Origin: Planctomycetota bacterium
Lineage (GTDB): Bacteria; Planctomycetota; SBBH01; JAHFOU01
Direction of reading: 5' to 3'
Assembly (NCBI GenBank): GCA_023261525.1
Contig: JAHFOU010000137.1
Span: 1-6,431, forward strand
Length of the DNA: 6,431 bases
The notes below the pieces were generated by a model. The model saw only the letters and a list, made by a program, of their open reading frames with translations, was not told where the DNA came from and did not search any database. The first letter of the stretch is position 1. Each line of letters starts with the position of its first letter. The position numbers and the translations under genes are program-made. Below are positions 1-5,357 of the stretch, one piece after another.

Positions 1-186
1 CCAGAAGACGCCCTCGGCGGCGGGACGGGCCTGCCAGCAGGGCTCGCAGAAGTCGTCGCGCCGCGCCGCGGCCCCGGCGGCCTCCAGGAGGGTCCAGACG
101 GCCTGCAGGGGCGCGAAGGGCTTGGCGCAGGCCGAACAGCCCTCCGCGCGCCTCAGGAGCTCCCAGGGTTCCTGCGCGGGGATCAC
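1..186 (-). CDS. Putative zinc-ribbon-like protein with two CxxC pairs (N-terminal 62 codons; runs off the window)
   Basis: I do not recognise this as a named family. A GTG start at bases 186-184 overlaps the TGA of the upstream HEAT-repeat gene by four bases (GTGA), a typical translational-coupling junction, and the frame then stays open to base 1. The visible 62 residues begin MIPAQEPWELL. They contain CSAC at residues 17-20 and, after an Ala-rich helix-like stretch, RRDDFCEPCW, with CEPC at 47-50. Two CxxC pairs about 26 residues apart are what a structural zinc-binding (zinc-ribbon-like) fold would show; metal binding is inference. There is no signal peptide, so unlike the genes before it the product is probably cytoplasmic. 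I see no good Shine-Dalgarno before the GTG, consistent with coupling to the upstream gene. The C-terminal part lies outside the window, so length and function cannot be judged. The reading frame, overlap and cysteine spacing are directly visible. Confidence 0.72.
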   Translation of the reverse strand, partial: MIPAQEPWELLRRAEGCSACAKPFAPLQAVWTLLEAAGAAARRDDFCEPCWQARPAAEGVFW

Positions 187-845
187 GGGGCGGTCGGCGG
201 GCGCTTGCGCCAGGCTTCCCAGACCTCGGGGCGGTCCCCGAGGTCGCGTCCGGCCAGGACCGCCAGGGCCCGGCGGGAGGCCTCGCGCACGGGCTCCTCG
301 CTGTCGCGCCGCAGGGCCTCGATGAGGGCGTCCGCCGCCTGGGGGTCCTTGCGGTCGCCCAGGCAGAAGGCGGCGTTCCAGCGGGCGGTGGGCCAGGGGT
401 CGGACTGGAGGACCCGGCAGAGGATGTCCCGGGCCGCGGGTCCCTTGATCTCCCCCACCACCGCGATCAGGCTCCGGCGGAAGGTGCGCCGCCGGGACAG
501 GGCCCGGCCCGTGCAGGCGCCGTCGCCCTTGCGGATCTCGGCATCGATGGCGGGCAGGACGTCCGCCCCCAGGCTCCTGAGGACCGCGCGGCAGTTCTCG
601 TCCACCGCCCCGCCTTCCGCCTCCATGGCCTCGAAGAGGACGGGGACGGCCGTGGGGCCCAGGCGCAGGAGGCGGTCGCGGGCCATCTCCCACTGGCGGG
701 TGTCCGTGGTCCGGAAGAAGTCGACGTAGTTGCGGGCCGCCTGGGTCTTGTAGTCATCCGGCGGCGGCGTCGGGGGCAGGGCCGTGGACGCGGTCCCGCC
801 GCAACCGGCAAGCAGGAGCAGGACGATCGGGGCCAGGGTCCTCAT
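183..845 (-). CDS. HEAT-repeat lipoprotein
   Basis: The 220-residue product starts with a short signal peptide ending in a lipobox (LLLLAGC, Cys15), so it should be lipid-anchored in the envelope. A Pro-rich spacer (about residues 20-30) leads to a helical domain. Repeated helix pairs resembling HEAT/PBS-lyase repeats are seen at about 50-75 (ARDRLLRLGPTAVPVLFEAM), 85-105, 125-150 (IAVVGEIKGPAARDILCRVL) and 152-197, where Ala-rich helices carry a regular Asp/Glu-Pro-x-Ala pattern. Such repeats usually form a protein-binding solenoid; no catalytic motif is visible. Cysteines occur at 85, 111, 143 and 161 in addition to the lipobox. The ATG shares ATGA with the stop of the preceding Ig/TPR gene and has the best Shine-Dalgarno in the window (AGGGAGG), which fixes the start. 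The specific partner is unknown. The call is a fold-level assignment from pattern. Confidence 0.85.
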   Translation of the reverse strand: MRTLAPIVLLLLAGCGGTASTALPPTPPPDDYKTQAARNYVDFFRTTDTRQWEMARDRLLRLGPTAVPVLFEAMEAEGGAVDENCRAVLRSLGADVLPAIDAEIRKGDGACTGRALSRRRTFRRSLIAVVGEIKGPAARDILCRVLQSDPWPTARWNAAFCLGDRKDPQAADALIEALRRDSEEPVREASRRALAVLAGRDLGDRPEVWEAWRKRPPTAP

Positions 846-1960
846 GGTGCCTCCCTCTGGGCCTGCGTCAGGAGGCGCTGGGCCTCGGTGCGGGCGCCGA
901 CGGGAAGGCCTTCCGCCGCGGCCTTCAGGTGGGACACGGCCTCGGCGGGGTGGCCGGTGGCCAGGAGGGCATAGCCCAGGTTGAAGGCCACGTCGTCGTC
1001 CGAGGGCGCCAGGAGGCGGGCCCGTTCCAGGAACAGGAGGCCCTCCTCCTTCCGTTCGGGATTCCGGAAGAGCAGGATGCCCAGGTCGTTCAGGGCCTGG
1101 ATGTGGCGGGGATCCGCCTCCAGGGCCCTGCGGTATTCGGCCTCGGCCTTCTGGATCTTCCCGTTCAGGCGGTACAGGGTGGCGGCGGCGAAGCGGACGG
1201 CGGCCTCCGAGCCTTCGGGGAGGGCCTCGGGTTCGGGGGCGGGCGCCGGCACGGGCGCCGGCGGCGGGTGGTGGATGGGCGCGGGCGGAGGCGTGGGTTC
1301 AGGCGTGCGGACGGGCTCGGGCGAAGCCGCGGGCAGCGGCGATAGGCTGAGGACCCGCGAGGTGGCGCGGTTCCCGGCCAGGTCCCGGGCCAGGGCCCTC
1401 AGGAGGACGGGGGTCTGGACGGAGGGCAGGACGCCCTCCCCCGTCGCGGCGCCGCGCGCGGCCTCCTTCCAACTGGCCCCCTCGTCCCGGGAGGCCTCGA
1501 CGCGCACCTCGGCCACGGCGTCCTCATCGCGGGCGTTCCAGGAGAAGCGGAGAGGCCCCCCGGCCCGCGGCGGCTCGGCCTGGAGGGAGATGGCCGGCGG
1601 GCGGGTGTCGACCCTCAGGGTGACCTGGGGATCCTCGCCTCCCGTGGGACCGCGCTGGGCGTTGCCCACCGCATCCACGCCGCAGAGGGTGAAGCCGTAG
1701 GTCCCGTCCTCGGGGGCCTCCCAGACCACGGGGCCTTGGGGCGGCTGGGGGATGGGCCGTCCCCAGCTGCGTCCGCCGTCCCGGGTGACATAGAGGCGAA
1801 GGCCCTTGATCGGCGCCAGGCCGGTCTCCAGGACCTCCGTGCCCAGTTCGATGCGGCGGGTGTTCAGACGGGGCATCGCGTCGTCCGCCCGGGAGGGGAT
1901 GGCCGGCAAGGCCAGGGCCAGGAGGGCAAGGGCGGCATTCAGCCTGGGCACGGCAGGCAT
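842..1960 (-). CDS. Exported protein with two Ig-like domains, Pro-rich linker and C-terminal TPRs
   Basis: The 372-residue product has an N-terminal signal peptide (residues 1-25: basic start, Leu/Ala core, likely cleavage after PSRA), so it is exported, with no lipobox. Residues about 36-118 and 119-206 look like two beta-sandwich (Ig/FN3-like) domains. Each carries an Asp-box-like motif (VTRDGGRSW at 58-66, ASRDEGASW at 156-164) and a conserved D-x-A/L-x-G-N turn (VDAVGN 95-100, ARDLAGN 191-197), and the second opens with VDTRPP (117-122). A Pro/Ala linker (209-247) separates these from TPR repeats at about 252-284, 285-318 and 322-355 (e.g. AEAEYRRALEADPRHIQALN). Such layouts usually serve protein binding or envelope assembly; no enzyme motif is seen. 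The ATG at 1960 lies 7 bases after the stop of the CNNM-type gene, in the tandem-stop context TGATGATAGA-ATG, with no obvious Shine-Dalgarno. It ends in an ATGA overlap with the HEAT gene. Confidence 0.87.
   Translation of the reverse strand: MPAVPRLNAALALLALALPAIPSRADDAMPRLNTRRIELGTEVLETGLAPIKGLRLYVTRDGGRSWGRPIPQPPQGPVVWEAPEDGTYGFTLCGVDAVGNAQRGPTGGEDPQVTLRVDTRPPAISLQAEPPRAGGPLRFSWNARDEDAVAEVRVEASRDEGASWKEAARGAATGEGVLPSVQTPVLLRALARDLAGNRATSRVLSLSPLPAASPEPVRTPEPTPPPAPIHHPPPAPVPAPAPEPEALPEGSEAAVRFAAATLYRLNGKIQKAEAEYRRALEADPRHIQALNDLGILLFRNPERKEEGLLFLERARLLAPSDDDVAFNLGYALLATGHPAEAVSHLKAAAEGLPVGARTEAQRLLTQAQREAP
850..856 (-). promoter_or_regulatory. Strong ribosome binding site for the HEAT-repeat lipoprotein gene
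   Basis: Read on the minus strand this is AGGGAGG followed by CACC and the ATG at 845-843. The GGAGG core at a short spacing is the clearest Shine-Dalgarno in the window and supports this start. It lies inside the last codons of the upstream gene, so ribosomes can be loaded here independently of the ATGA overlap. The other gene starts in the run lack comparable sites. Confidence 0.75.
1220..1336 (-). repeat. Low-complexity Pro/Ala/Glu linker coding segment
   Basis: This segment encodes residues 209-247 of the Ig/TPR protein, made almost wholly of Pro, Ala, Glu and Val, with a central HHPPP. At DNA level it includes a 10-base direct repeat, GGGCGCCGGC, at 1241-1250 and 1253-1262. It is probably a flexible or extended periplasmic spacer between the Ig-like and TPR parts. 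Its length is likely to vary between relatives through slippage. Confidence 0.7.
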
Positions 1961-1967
1961 TCTATCA

Positions 1968-3476
1968 TCAGTCGCTGTGGGTGAGAAGCTCCGCCGAGCG
2001 GACCACCTCCATCAGCTCCTCGGGCGTGGAGGCCGCCAGCAGGCGTTCGCGCACGTAGGAGCTCCTCACCAGGTCGGCCACCCGGGCCAGGATCTGGATC
2101 TGGAGGCGGGGCTTGTCCTTGGGCGTGACGACGAGGAAGAAGAGTCGGGCCGGCTCGTCCTGTCCGGCCTGCATGGCGAGCCCCTCGCGCAGGCGGGCGA
2201 AGGCCAGGCAGGAGACCCCGGTGGCGTCCAGGCGCGCGTGGGGCACGGCCACCCCCAGGCCCAGGTAGGTGGGGACCTCCTGCTCGCGCTTCCAGGCGCC
2301 CTCCTCCACGGCGGCGGCCGGAAGGCCGGCGGGCAGGGCGTGGGAGAGGGCGTGGAGGACCTGGCGCATGTCGGAGGCCTGGAGGTCCAGGCGGATGGAG
2401 GCCGGGGCCAGGAGGTCGGCCAGGGAGACCCCGGCCTGGGCCTCGAACTCGTCGCCGATGCTTCCGACCAGCTCCTCCAGCACGTCCTCCAGGGCCAGGA
2501 TGCCGGTGGCGGCGCCCTTCTCGTTGAGCACCACGGCCAGATGGGCCCGGGCCCGCTGGAACTCCCGCAGGGCCTGTTCCAGGCGGTCCTTCTCCTTCAG
2601 GGCCGGCAGGGGCCTCAGCGCGGCCCTCAGGTCCGGGGGCTGTCCCGGGGCGGCCAGGGAGGCGCGCCAGAGGTCCTTCACGTGGACCAGGCCTTCGGGC
2701 TTCGCCGGGTCCTTCCCGTAGGCCAAGAGGCGGGAATGGCGGCTGGCCCGCAGGCCCTCCGCGACCTTGTCCCAGGGGGTGTCCAGGGCGATGCGCTCGG
2801 CCTCGGCGATCGGATGCATGGCGTCCCGGGCCGTGAGCGTGCCGAAGTCGAAAAGGTTCTCGAACAGGAGGAGGCGGTCCAGGGAGAGGCCCCCCCGTCG
2901 CTCGGAGAGGCTGAGGATGAGCTTCAGCTCCTGCTCGCTGTAGGTTCCCTCGCCCCCGCCCTCCTTCCCCAGGCCCAGGAGCCCGAGCAGGAGGTCCCGG
3001 CAGGGGTTCAGGGCCTTCATGGGCAGGTAGAAGAGCCGGCGGCAGGTCTTGAGCACGCCGGCCGTGGCCAGCGCGACGGCCTCCGCGCGGCGGATGGCCA
3101 GGACCTTGGGCACCAGCTCCCCGAGCAGGATGTGGAGGAAGGTCAGCAGGCAGAAGGCCAGGGCGACGGCCAGGCCATGGGAGACCCCTTCGCGCCAGGG
3201 CATCTCGGCGGGCATGAGGCCGCGGAAGAGGCGGGCCAGGGCCGGCTCCCCGATCCAGCCCAGGCCCAGGCTGGCCACCGTCATCCCGACCTGGCAGACG
3301 GAGAGGTATTCGTCCAGGTGGCGGACGACCTCGCGAGCCCGGGCGGCCCGGCGGTTCCCCGCGCGGGCCAGCTCCTCCAGGCGGGTGGCCCTCACCTTGA
3401 CGATGGCGTACTCCGCCAGCACGAAGAGGGCGTTCAGGGCGAGGAAGGCGGCGGTCAGGAGCAGGGACAGGAGCAC
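1968..3476 (-). CDS. CNNM/CorC-type membrane protein (DUF21 + two CBS) fused to a PTS EIIA type-2 domain
   Basis: The 502-residue integral membrane protein probably acts in divalent-cation (Mg2+/Co2+-type) transport or its control, by analogy with the CNNM/CorC family; the ion is inference. Residues 1-170 form the DUF21 domain: first membrane helix at about 2-27 followed by AEYAIVKVR, the conserved QVGMTVASLGLGWIGEPA at 62-79, and GELVPK at 119-124. Two CBS-type segments follow, at about 217-270 (RDAMHP, SRLLAY) and 283-345 (AHLAVVLNEKG, GILALEDVLEELVGSIGDEF). Instead of the usual C-terminal CorC_HlyC domain, residues about 352-495 read as a complete EIIA type-2 domain (PtsN/fructose-IIA type), with PTYLGLGVAVPHAR placing the candidate phospho-histidine at His413 and a C-terminal STPEELMEVV helix. 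The start is GTG, 7 bases after the upstream TPR gene's stop, with no clear Shine-Dalgarno. It was chosen because it keeps the first membrane helix intact. The DUF21 and CBS calls are firm; regulation by phosphorylation is a hypothesis. Confidence 0.92.
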   Translation of the reverse strand: MLLSLLLTAAFLALNALFVLAEYAIVKVRATRLEELARAGNRRAARAREVVRHLDEYLSVCQVGMTVASLGLGWIGEPALARLFRGLMPAEMPWREGVSHGLAVALAFCLLTFLHILLGELVPKVLAIRRAEAVALATAGVLKTCRRLFYLPMKALNPCRDLLLGLLGLGKEGGGEGTYSEQELKLILSLSERRGGLSLDRLLLFENLFDFGTLTARDAMHPIAEAERIALDTPWDKVAEGLRASRHSRLLAYGKDPAKPEGLVHVKDLWRASLAAPGQPPDLRAALRPLPALKEKDRLEQALREFQRARAHLAVVLNEKGAATGILALEDVLEELVGSIGDEFEAQAGVSLADLLAPASIRLDLQASDMRQVLHALSHALPAGLPAAAVEEGAWKREQEVPTYLGLGVAVPHARLDATGVSCLAFARLREGLAMQAGQDEPARLFFLVVTPKDKPRLQIQILARVADLVRSSYVRERLLAASTPEELMEVVRSAELLTHSD

Positions 3477-3483
3477 GGGGGTC

Positions 3484-4353
3484 TCAGCGCATCGAGGCGG
3501 GCGGGACGACGGGCGGCACCCCGGGCGCCTCGGCCAGGCGGGTCAGCTCCAGGAAGCGCGGGTCCTTGAACAGGGACTTCAGCGTCACGTCGCTGCGGGC
3601 CTCCTTCATCTCCCGCATCCGCACCGCGTCGGTGGTCTCGAACTCGTAGAAGTGGCGCTTCAGGAGTGCCAGGGCCTCCTCGGGGAAGCCGCACATGGCC
3701 TTGATGCAGGCCCGGTTGTAGCACTGCTCCAGGCGGAAGGGCGCCGCGGCCGCCGTGGCCTGGGCCTCCTTGCATTTGCCCATCAGGTCCAGGCAGACGG
3801 CCCAGAAGACCTGGTTGTAGGGGTCCTCCGGCTCCAGGGCCATCGCCGCGTCCGCCCAGGGCTTCCAGTGGTCGGGCTTCTCCTCGGCCATCCAGTAGAT
3901 GGCGAGGTTGCGGCAGCAGAGCGCGGTGGGGAAGGTCTCGGCCGACTGCTCCATCAGCTTGAGGCCCTCCTCGAACCGGCCCTCCCAGACCGTCATCTTC
4001 CCCAGGCCGTGCAGGGCCACCGCGCGGGAGAGCGGGTCCGTCCCCTTCCCGGTCAGTTCCAGGACGCGCCGGAAATGCATCTTGGCCTTGTCCCAGTCCC
4101 CGAACTGGTGGCGGTACAGCTCCCCGAGGTAGCGCTGGGGCACGGGGTCTTGGGGATCGAGGGCCTCGGCCCGGAGGTACTCGCGCTCGGCGGCGGGGTA
4201 TTTCCCGTCGCGCTCGAGGACGGCGCCGCGCTCCACGGCCTGCTGGCAGGCGTCCCAGTCCGCGTCGGGCCCGCCGCCGGCACAGCCGCAGGAGGCGGCG
4301 GCGAGGGCCAGGCTAAGGAGCAGGCGAAGGTTTGGAGAGCTTCTGGATGGCAT
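3484..4353 (-). CDS. Cys-rich TPR-repeat lipoprotein
   Basis: The 289-residue product has a signal peptide (residues 1-21, LLLSLALAAAS core) followed by Cys22 and Cys24. Either could be the lipidated residue, though the lipobox (AASC) is not perfect. TPR-like helix pairs cover roughly residues 36-255: examples are EREYLRAEALDPQDPVPQRY at 56-75, AKMHFRRVLEL at 90-100, and RFEEGLKLMEQSAETFP at 126-142. The C-terminal part, TLKSLFKDPRFLEL (257-270), matches a motif common at the end of bacterial TPR proteins. Ten cysteines occur (22, 24, 36, 146, 147, 187, 194, 211, 216, 221), many for an exported protein. The ATG lies inside the end of the thioredoxin-like gene (41-base overlap in a different frame) with no strong Shine-Dalgarno. 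Translation probably depends on the upstream gene. Role: presumably a binding scaffold; no partner can be named. Confidence 0.87.
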   Translation of the reverse strand: MPSRSSPNLRLLLSLALAAASCGCAGGGPDADWDACQQAVERGAVLERDGKYPAAEREYLRAEALDPQDPVPQRYLGELYRHQFGDWDKAKMHFRRVLELTGKGTDPLSRAVALHGLGKMTVWEGRFEEGLKLMEQSAETFPTALCCRNLAIYWMAEEKPDHWKPWADAAMALEPEDPYNQVFWAVCLDLMGKCKEAQATAAAAPFRLEQCYNRACIKAMCGFPEEALALLKRHFYEFETTDAVRMREMKEARSDVTLKSLFKDPRFLELTRLAEAPGVPPVVPPASMR

Positions 4354-5056
4354 CGTCGAGAGGCCCGGCGAGGTCGGTGTCCTGGAAGGCCTTCCTCCAG
4401 TCGCGAAGGGTCTTGAGGTCCTTGGGCAGGGCGTCCTTGGCCTTTTCGGCCAGGGCCTTCAGGGCTTCCGCGGCCTGGATCACGGCGGGACAGCCCTTGA
4501 ACTTCAATACCTCCCGGTAGGCCAGGGCGGTCTTGAGGACGTCGCCCTTGGACTCGGTGGCCTTGGCCTTCTCGTAGAGCCTGGCCAAGCGGTCCTCCAG
4601 GGCCTTGGCGTCCTTCTTGGCTTGTTCGAACAGGGCGCCCAGCTTGGGTTCGGTGAGGGCGCCGTCGACGCGGGCCAGCTCGTTGCCCCAGGGGTCCGTC
4701 ATGACCAGGACGGCCGGCTTCTTGTCGAAGGCATAGGCCTTGAGGAGCTCCAGGTCCGCCGGGGGCAGGTCCTTCTCCGTCTTGGCGAAGGGGATCTTCA
4801 CGAAGGCGTACTGCTTGGAGAGCTCCTGGGCGGCCTTGGTGCAGCAGAGGGTCCCCTGCTCGGACGGCTTGGTCTGGCAGTAGAGCAGGATGGGGGCGTC
4901 CTTGCGGAGGGCCTCCTCCCAGGAGGTCCATTGGACGTGGTAGGGGTTGGAGCCCGCGCCCCCCCCTCCACCCCCTCCCCCGCCGCCGCAGGTGGCGAAG
5001 GAGAACGGCGCCGGCAGGGCGGCCAGGACGAACAGGACGGGGAGGAGACGCTTCAC
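4313..5056 (-). CDS. Exported thioredoxin-fold-like protein with poly-Gly tract and helical C-terminus
   Basis: The 247-residue product starts at GTG with a signal peptide (MKRLLPVLFVLAALPAPFSFA, about 1-21). Cys23 follows but the preceding FAT is not a good lipobox. Ten consecutive glycines (24-33) precede a thioredoxin-like domain at about 43-147: WEEALRKDAPILLYC at 46-60, YAFVKIPF at 83-90, and KKPAVLVMTDPWGNEL at 112-127 with Pro114 as the probable cis-proline. The normal CxxC is absent; the region has Cys60 and a vicinal pair Cys71-Cys72 instead, so classical disulfide exchange is doubtful. Residues 148-245 are Lys/Ala/Glu-rich helices, coiled-coil or TPR-like (AYREVLKFKGCP). It is the first gene of the run of six. 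Its C-terminal codons overlap the next gene by 41 bases. I see no Shine-Dalgarno before the GTG; a -10-like box lies just upstream. The fold call is by pattern; enzymatic activity is unproven. Confidence 0.82.
   Translation of the reverse strand: MKRLLPVLFVLAALPAPFSFATCGGGGGGGGGGAGSNPYHVQWTSWEEALRKDAPILLYCQTKPSEQGTLCCTKAAQELSKQYAFVKIPFAKTEKDLPPADLELLKAYAFDKKPAVLVMTDPWGNELARVDGALTEPKLGALFEQAKKDAKALEDRLARLYEKAKATESKGDVLKTALAYREVLKFKGCPAVIQAAEALKALAEKAKDALPKDLKTLRDWRKAFQDTDLAGPLDDAIQKLSKPSPAP
4953..4981 (-). repeat. G-rich homopolymer tracts with G-quadruplex potential (poly-Gly codons)
   Basis: The coding strand carries runs of 5, 5, 8 and 3 guanines separated by short spacers (C-runs at 4953-4955, 4959-4966, 4971-4975 and 4977-4981 on the plus strand). 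This satisfies the usual four-run G-quadruplex pattern. It encodes the ten-Gly tract right after the signal peptide of the thioredoxin-like protein. The 8-base run is the longest homopolymer I see in the window and could slip. In this sequence the frame is intact on both sides. Confidence 0.65.
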
Positions 5057-5064
5057 GGAGGGGG

Positions 5065-5070
5065 AGTATA
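5065..5070 (-). promoter_or_regulatory. Candidate -10 element (TATACT) for the six-gene run
   Basis: On the minus strand TATACT (5 of 6 matches to TATAAT) is followed by CCCCCTCC and then the GTG start at 5056-5054. In a GC-rich region this AT island stands out. A transcription start about 7 bases downstream would fall almost on the GTG, giving a leaderless or nearly leaderless mRNA. I find no convincing -35 hexamer at 16-18 bases upstream, so this is a candidate only. Confidence 0.4.
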
Positions 5071-5082
5071 GCCGATCCCCGG

Positions 5083-5095
5083 CCTGCCCCGCAGG
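5083..5095 (-). other. Short GC hairpin between the small ORF and the six-gene run
   Basis: CCTGC-GGG-GCAGG forms a 5-bp stem with a 3-base loop, starting two bases beyond the TAG of the small ORF (read on the minus strand). No T-tract follows, so it is a poor intrinsic terminator. It could protect the 3' end of the upstream message or be chance in GC-rich DNA. Confidence 0.2.
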
Positions 5096-5096
5096 G

Positions 5097-5297
5097 CTAG
5101 ATCGTGACGTTCAGGATGCGCCCGATGCCGCTCTGGGCGGCGGCGCTGGAGATGGCCGACTTGATGGCGGCCAGGTCGGCGGCCAGAACGGTCCCGATCA
5201 TGGCCGCGTTGACGCGGTTGCCGAGCCCGCCCCCCGCACCGCCGCTCTCCTGCACGATGGGATTTCCGGCCGCGGCCATGGGTTCGATAGGGGTCAT
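5097..5297 (-). CDS. Small Gly/Ala-rich hypothetical protein (66 residues)
   Basis: I do not recognise this protein. The ORF starts at ATG 5297 (MTPIEPM...), preceded by GGGGAAGAG at 5303-5311, a weak purine-rich ribosome site about 6-9 bases upstream, and ends at TAG 5097-5099. A longer form from GTG at 5342 would add 15 residues of basic, unlikely sequence. The product has a short N-terminus, a Gly-rich patch (SGGAGGGLG, 18-26), then an Ala/Ile-rich amphipathic segment at about 29-54 (VNAAMIGTVLAADLAAIKSA) and the tail GRILNVTI. There is no signal peptide, Cys or clear membrane helix. It sits about 60 bases after the kinase-DUF547 gene and about 40 before the six-gene run, so it could be co-transcribed with the kinase. 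No other open frame here makes a better protein, but coding status rests on the start context and protein-like composition only. Confidence 0.55.
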   Translation of the reverse strand: MTPIEPMAAAGNPIVQESGGAGGGLGNRVNAAMIGTVLAADLAAIKSAISSAAAQSGIGRILNVTI

Positions 5298-5357
5298 GGT
5301 ATCTCTTCCCCATTTATCGGCTACCCTCCCCCGTTTCTGCACGGCGATTTCCGGGTC

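Noticed and set aside
1806..3569. Long open frame of 587 codons on the plus strand
   Set aside because: It is antisense to the well-supported CNNM-EIIA gene. Its translation is rich in Gln, Gly and His without domain motifs, as expected when GC-rich codons remove stops from the opposite strand.
3049..4416. Plus-strand open frame of 455 codons
   Set aside because: It covers the reverse complement of the TPR lipoprotein gene and part of the CNNM-EIIA gene, has Arg/Ser-rich then Gly/Leu-rich low-complexity sequence, and lacks any recognisable domain.
4053..4931. Minus-strand open frame of 292 codons in another frame across the thioredoxin-like and TPR genes
   Set aside because: The translation is Gly/Arg/Pro-rich without signal peptide or domain, while the two genes it overlaps have clear signal peptides and folds.
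4953..4981. Frameshift at the G-rich tract of the thioredoxin-like gene
   Set aside because: The signal peptide upstream and the thioredoxin-like domain downstream are in the same frame, so this copy is intact.
5083..5095. Intrinsic terminator after the small ORF
   Set aside because: The hairpin has only a 5-bp stem and no T-tract, so I list it only as a weak structure.
5097..5297. Bacteriocin-like peptide with a double-glycine leader, or an R-body (RebB-like) protein
   Set aside because: The Gly-Gly positions lack the hydrophobic leader pattern before them, no peptidase-transporter gene is in view, and the sequence does not match the RebB pattern as I know it.
5097..5342. Longer 81-residue form of the small ORF from GTG 5342
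   Set aside because: The ATG at 5297 has the purine-rich upstream site, and the extra 15 residues are basic and unlike the rest; I kept the 66-residue form, though the longer one is not excluded.
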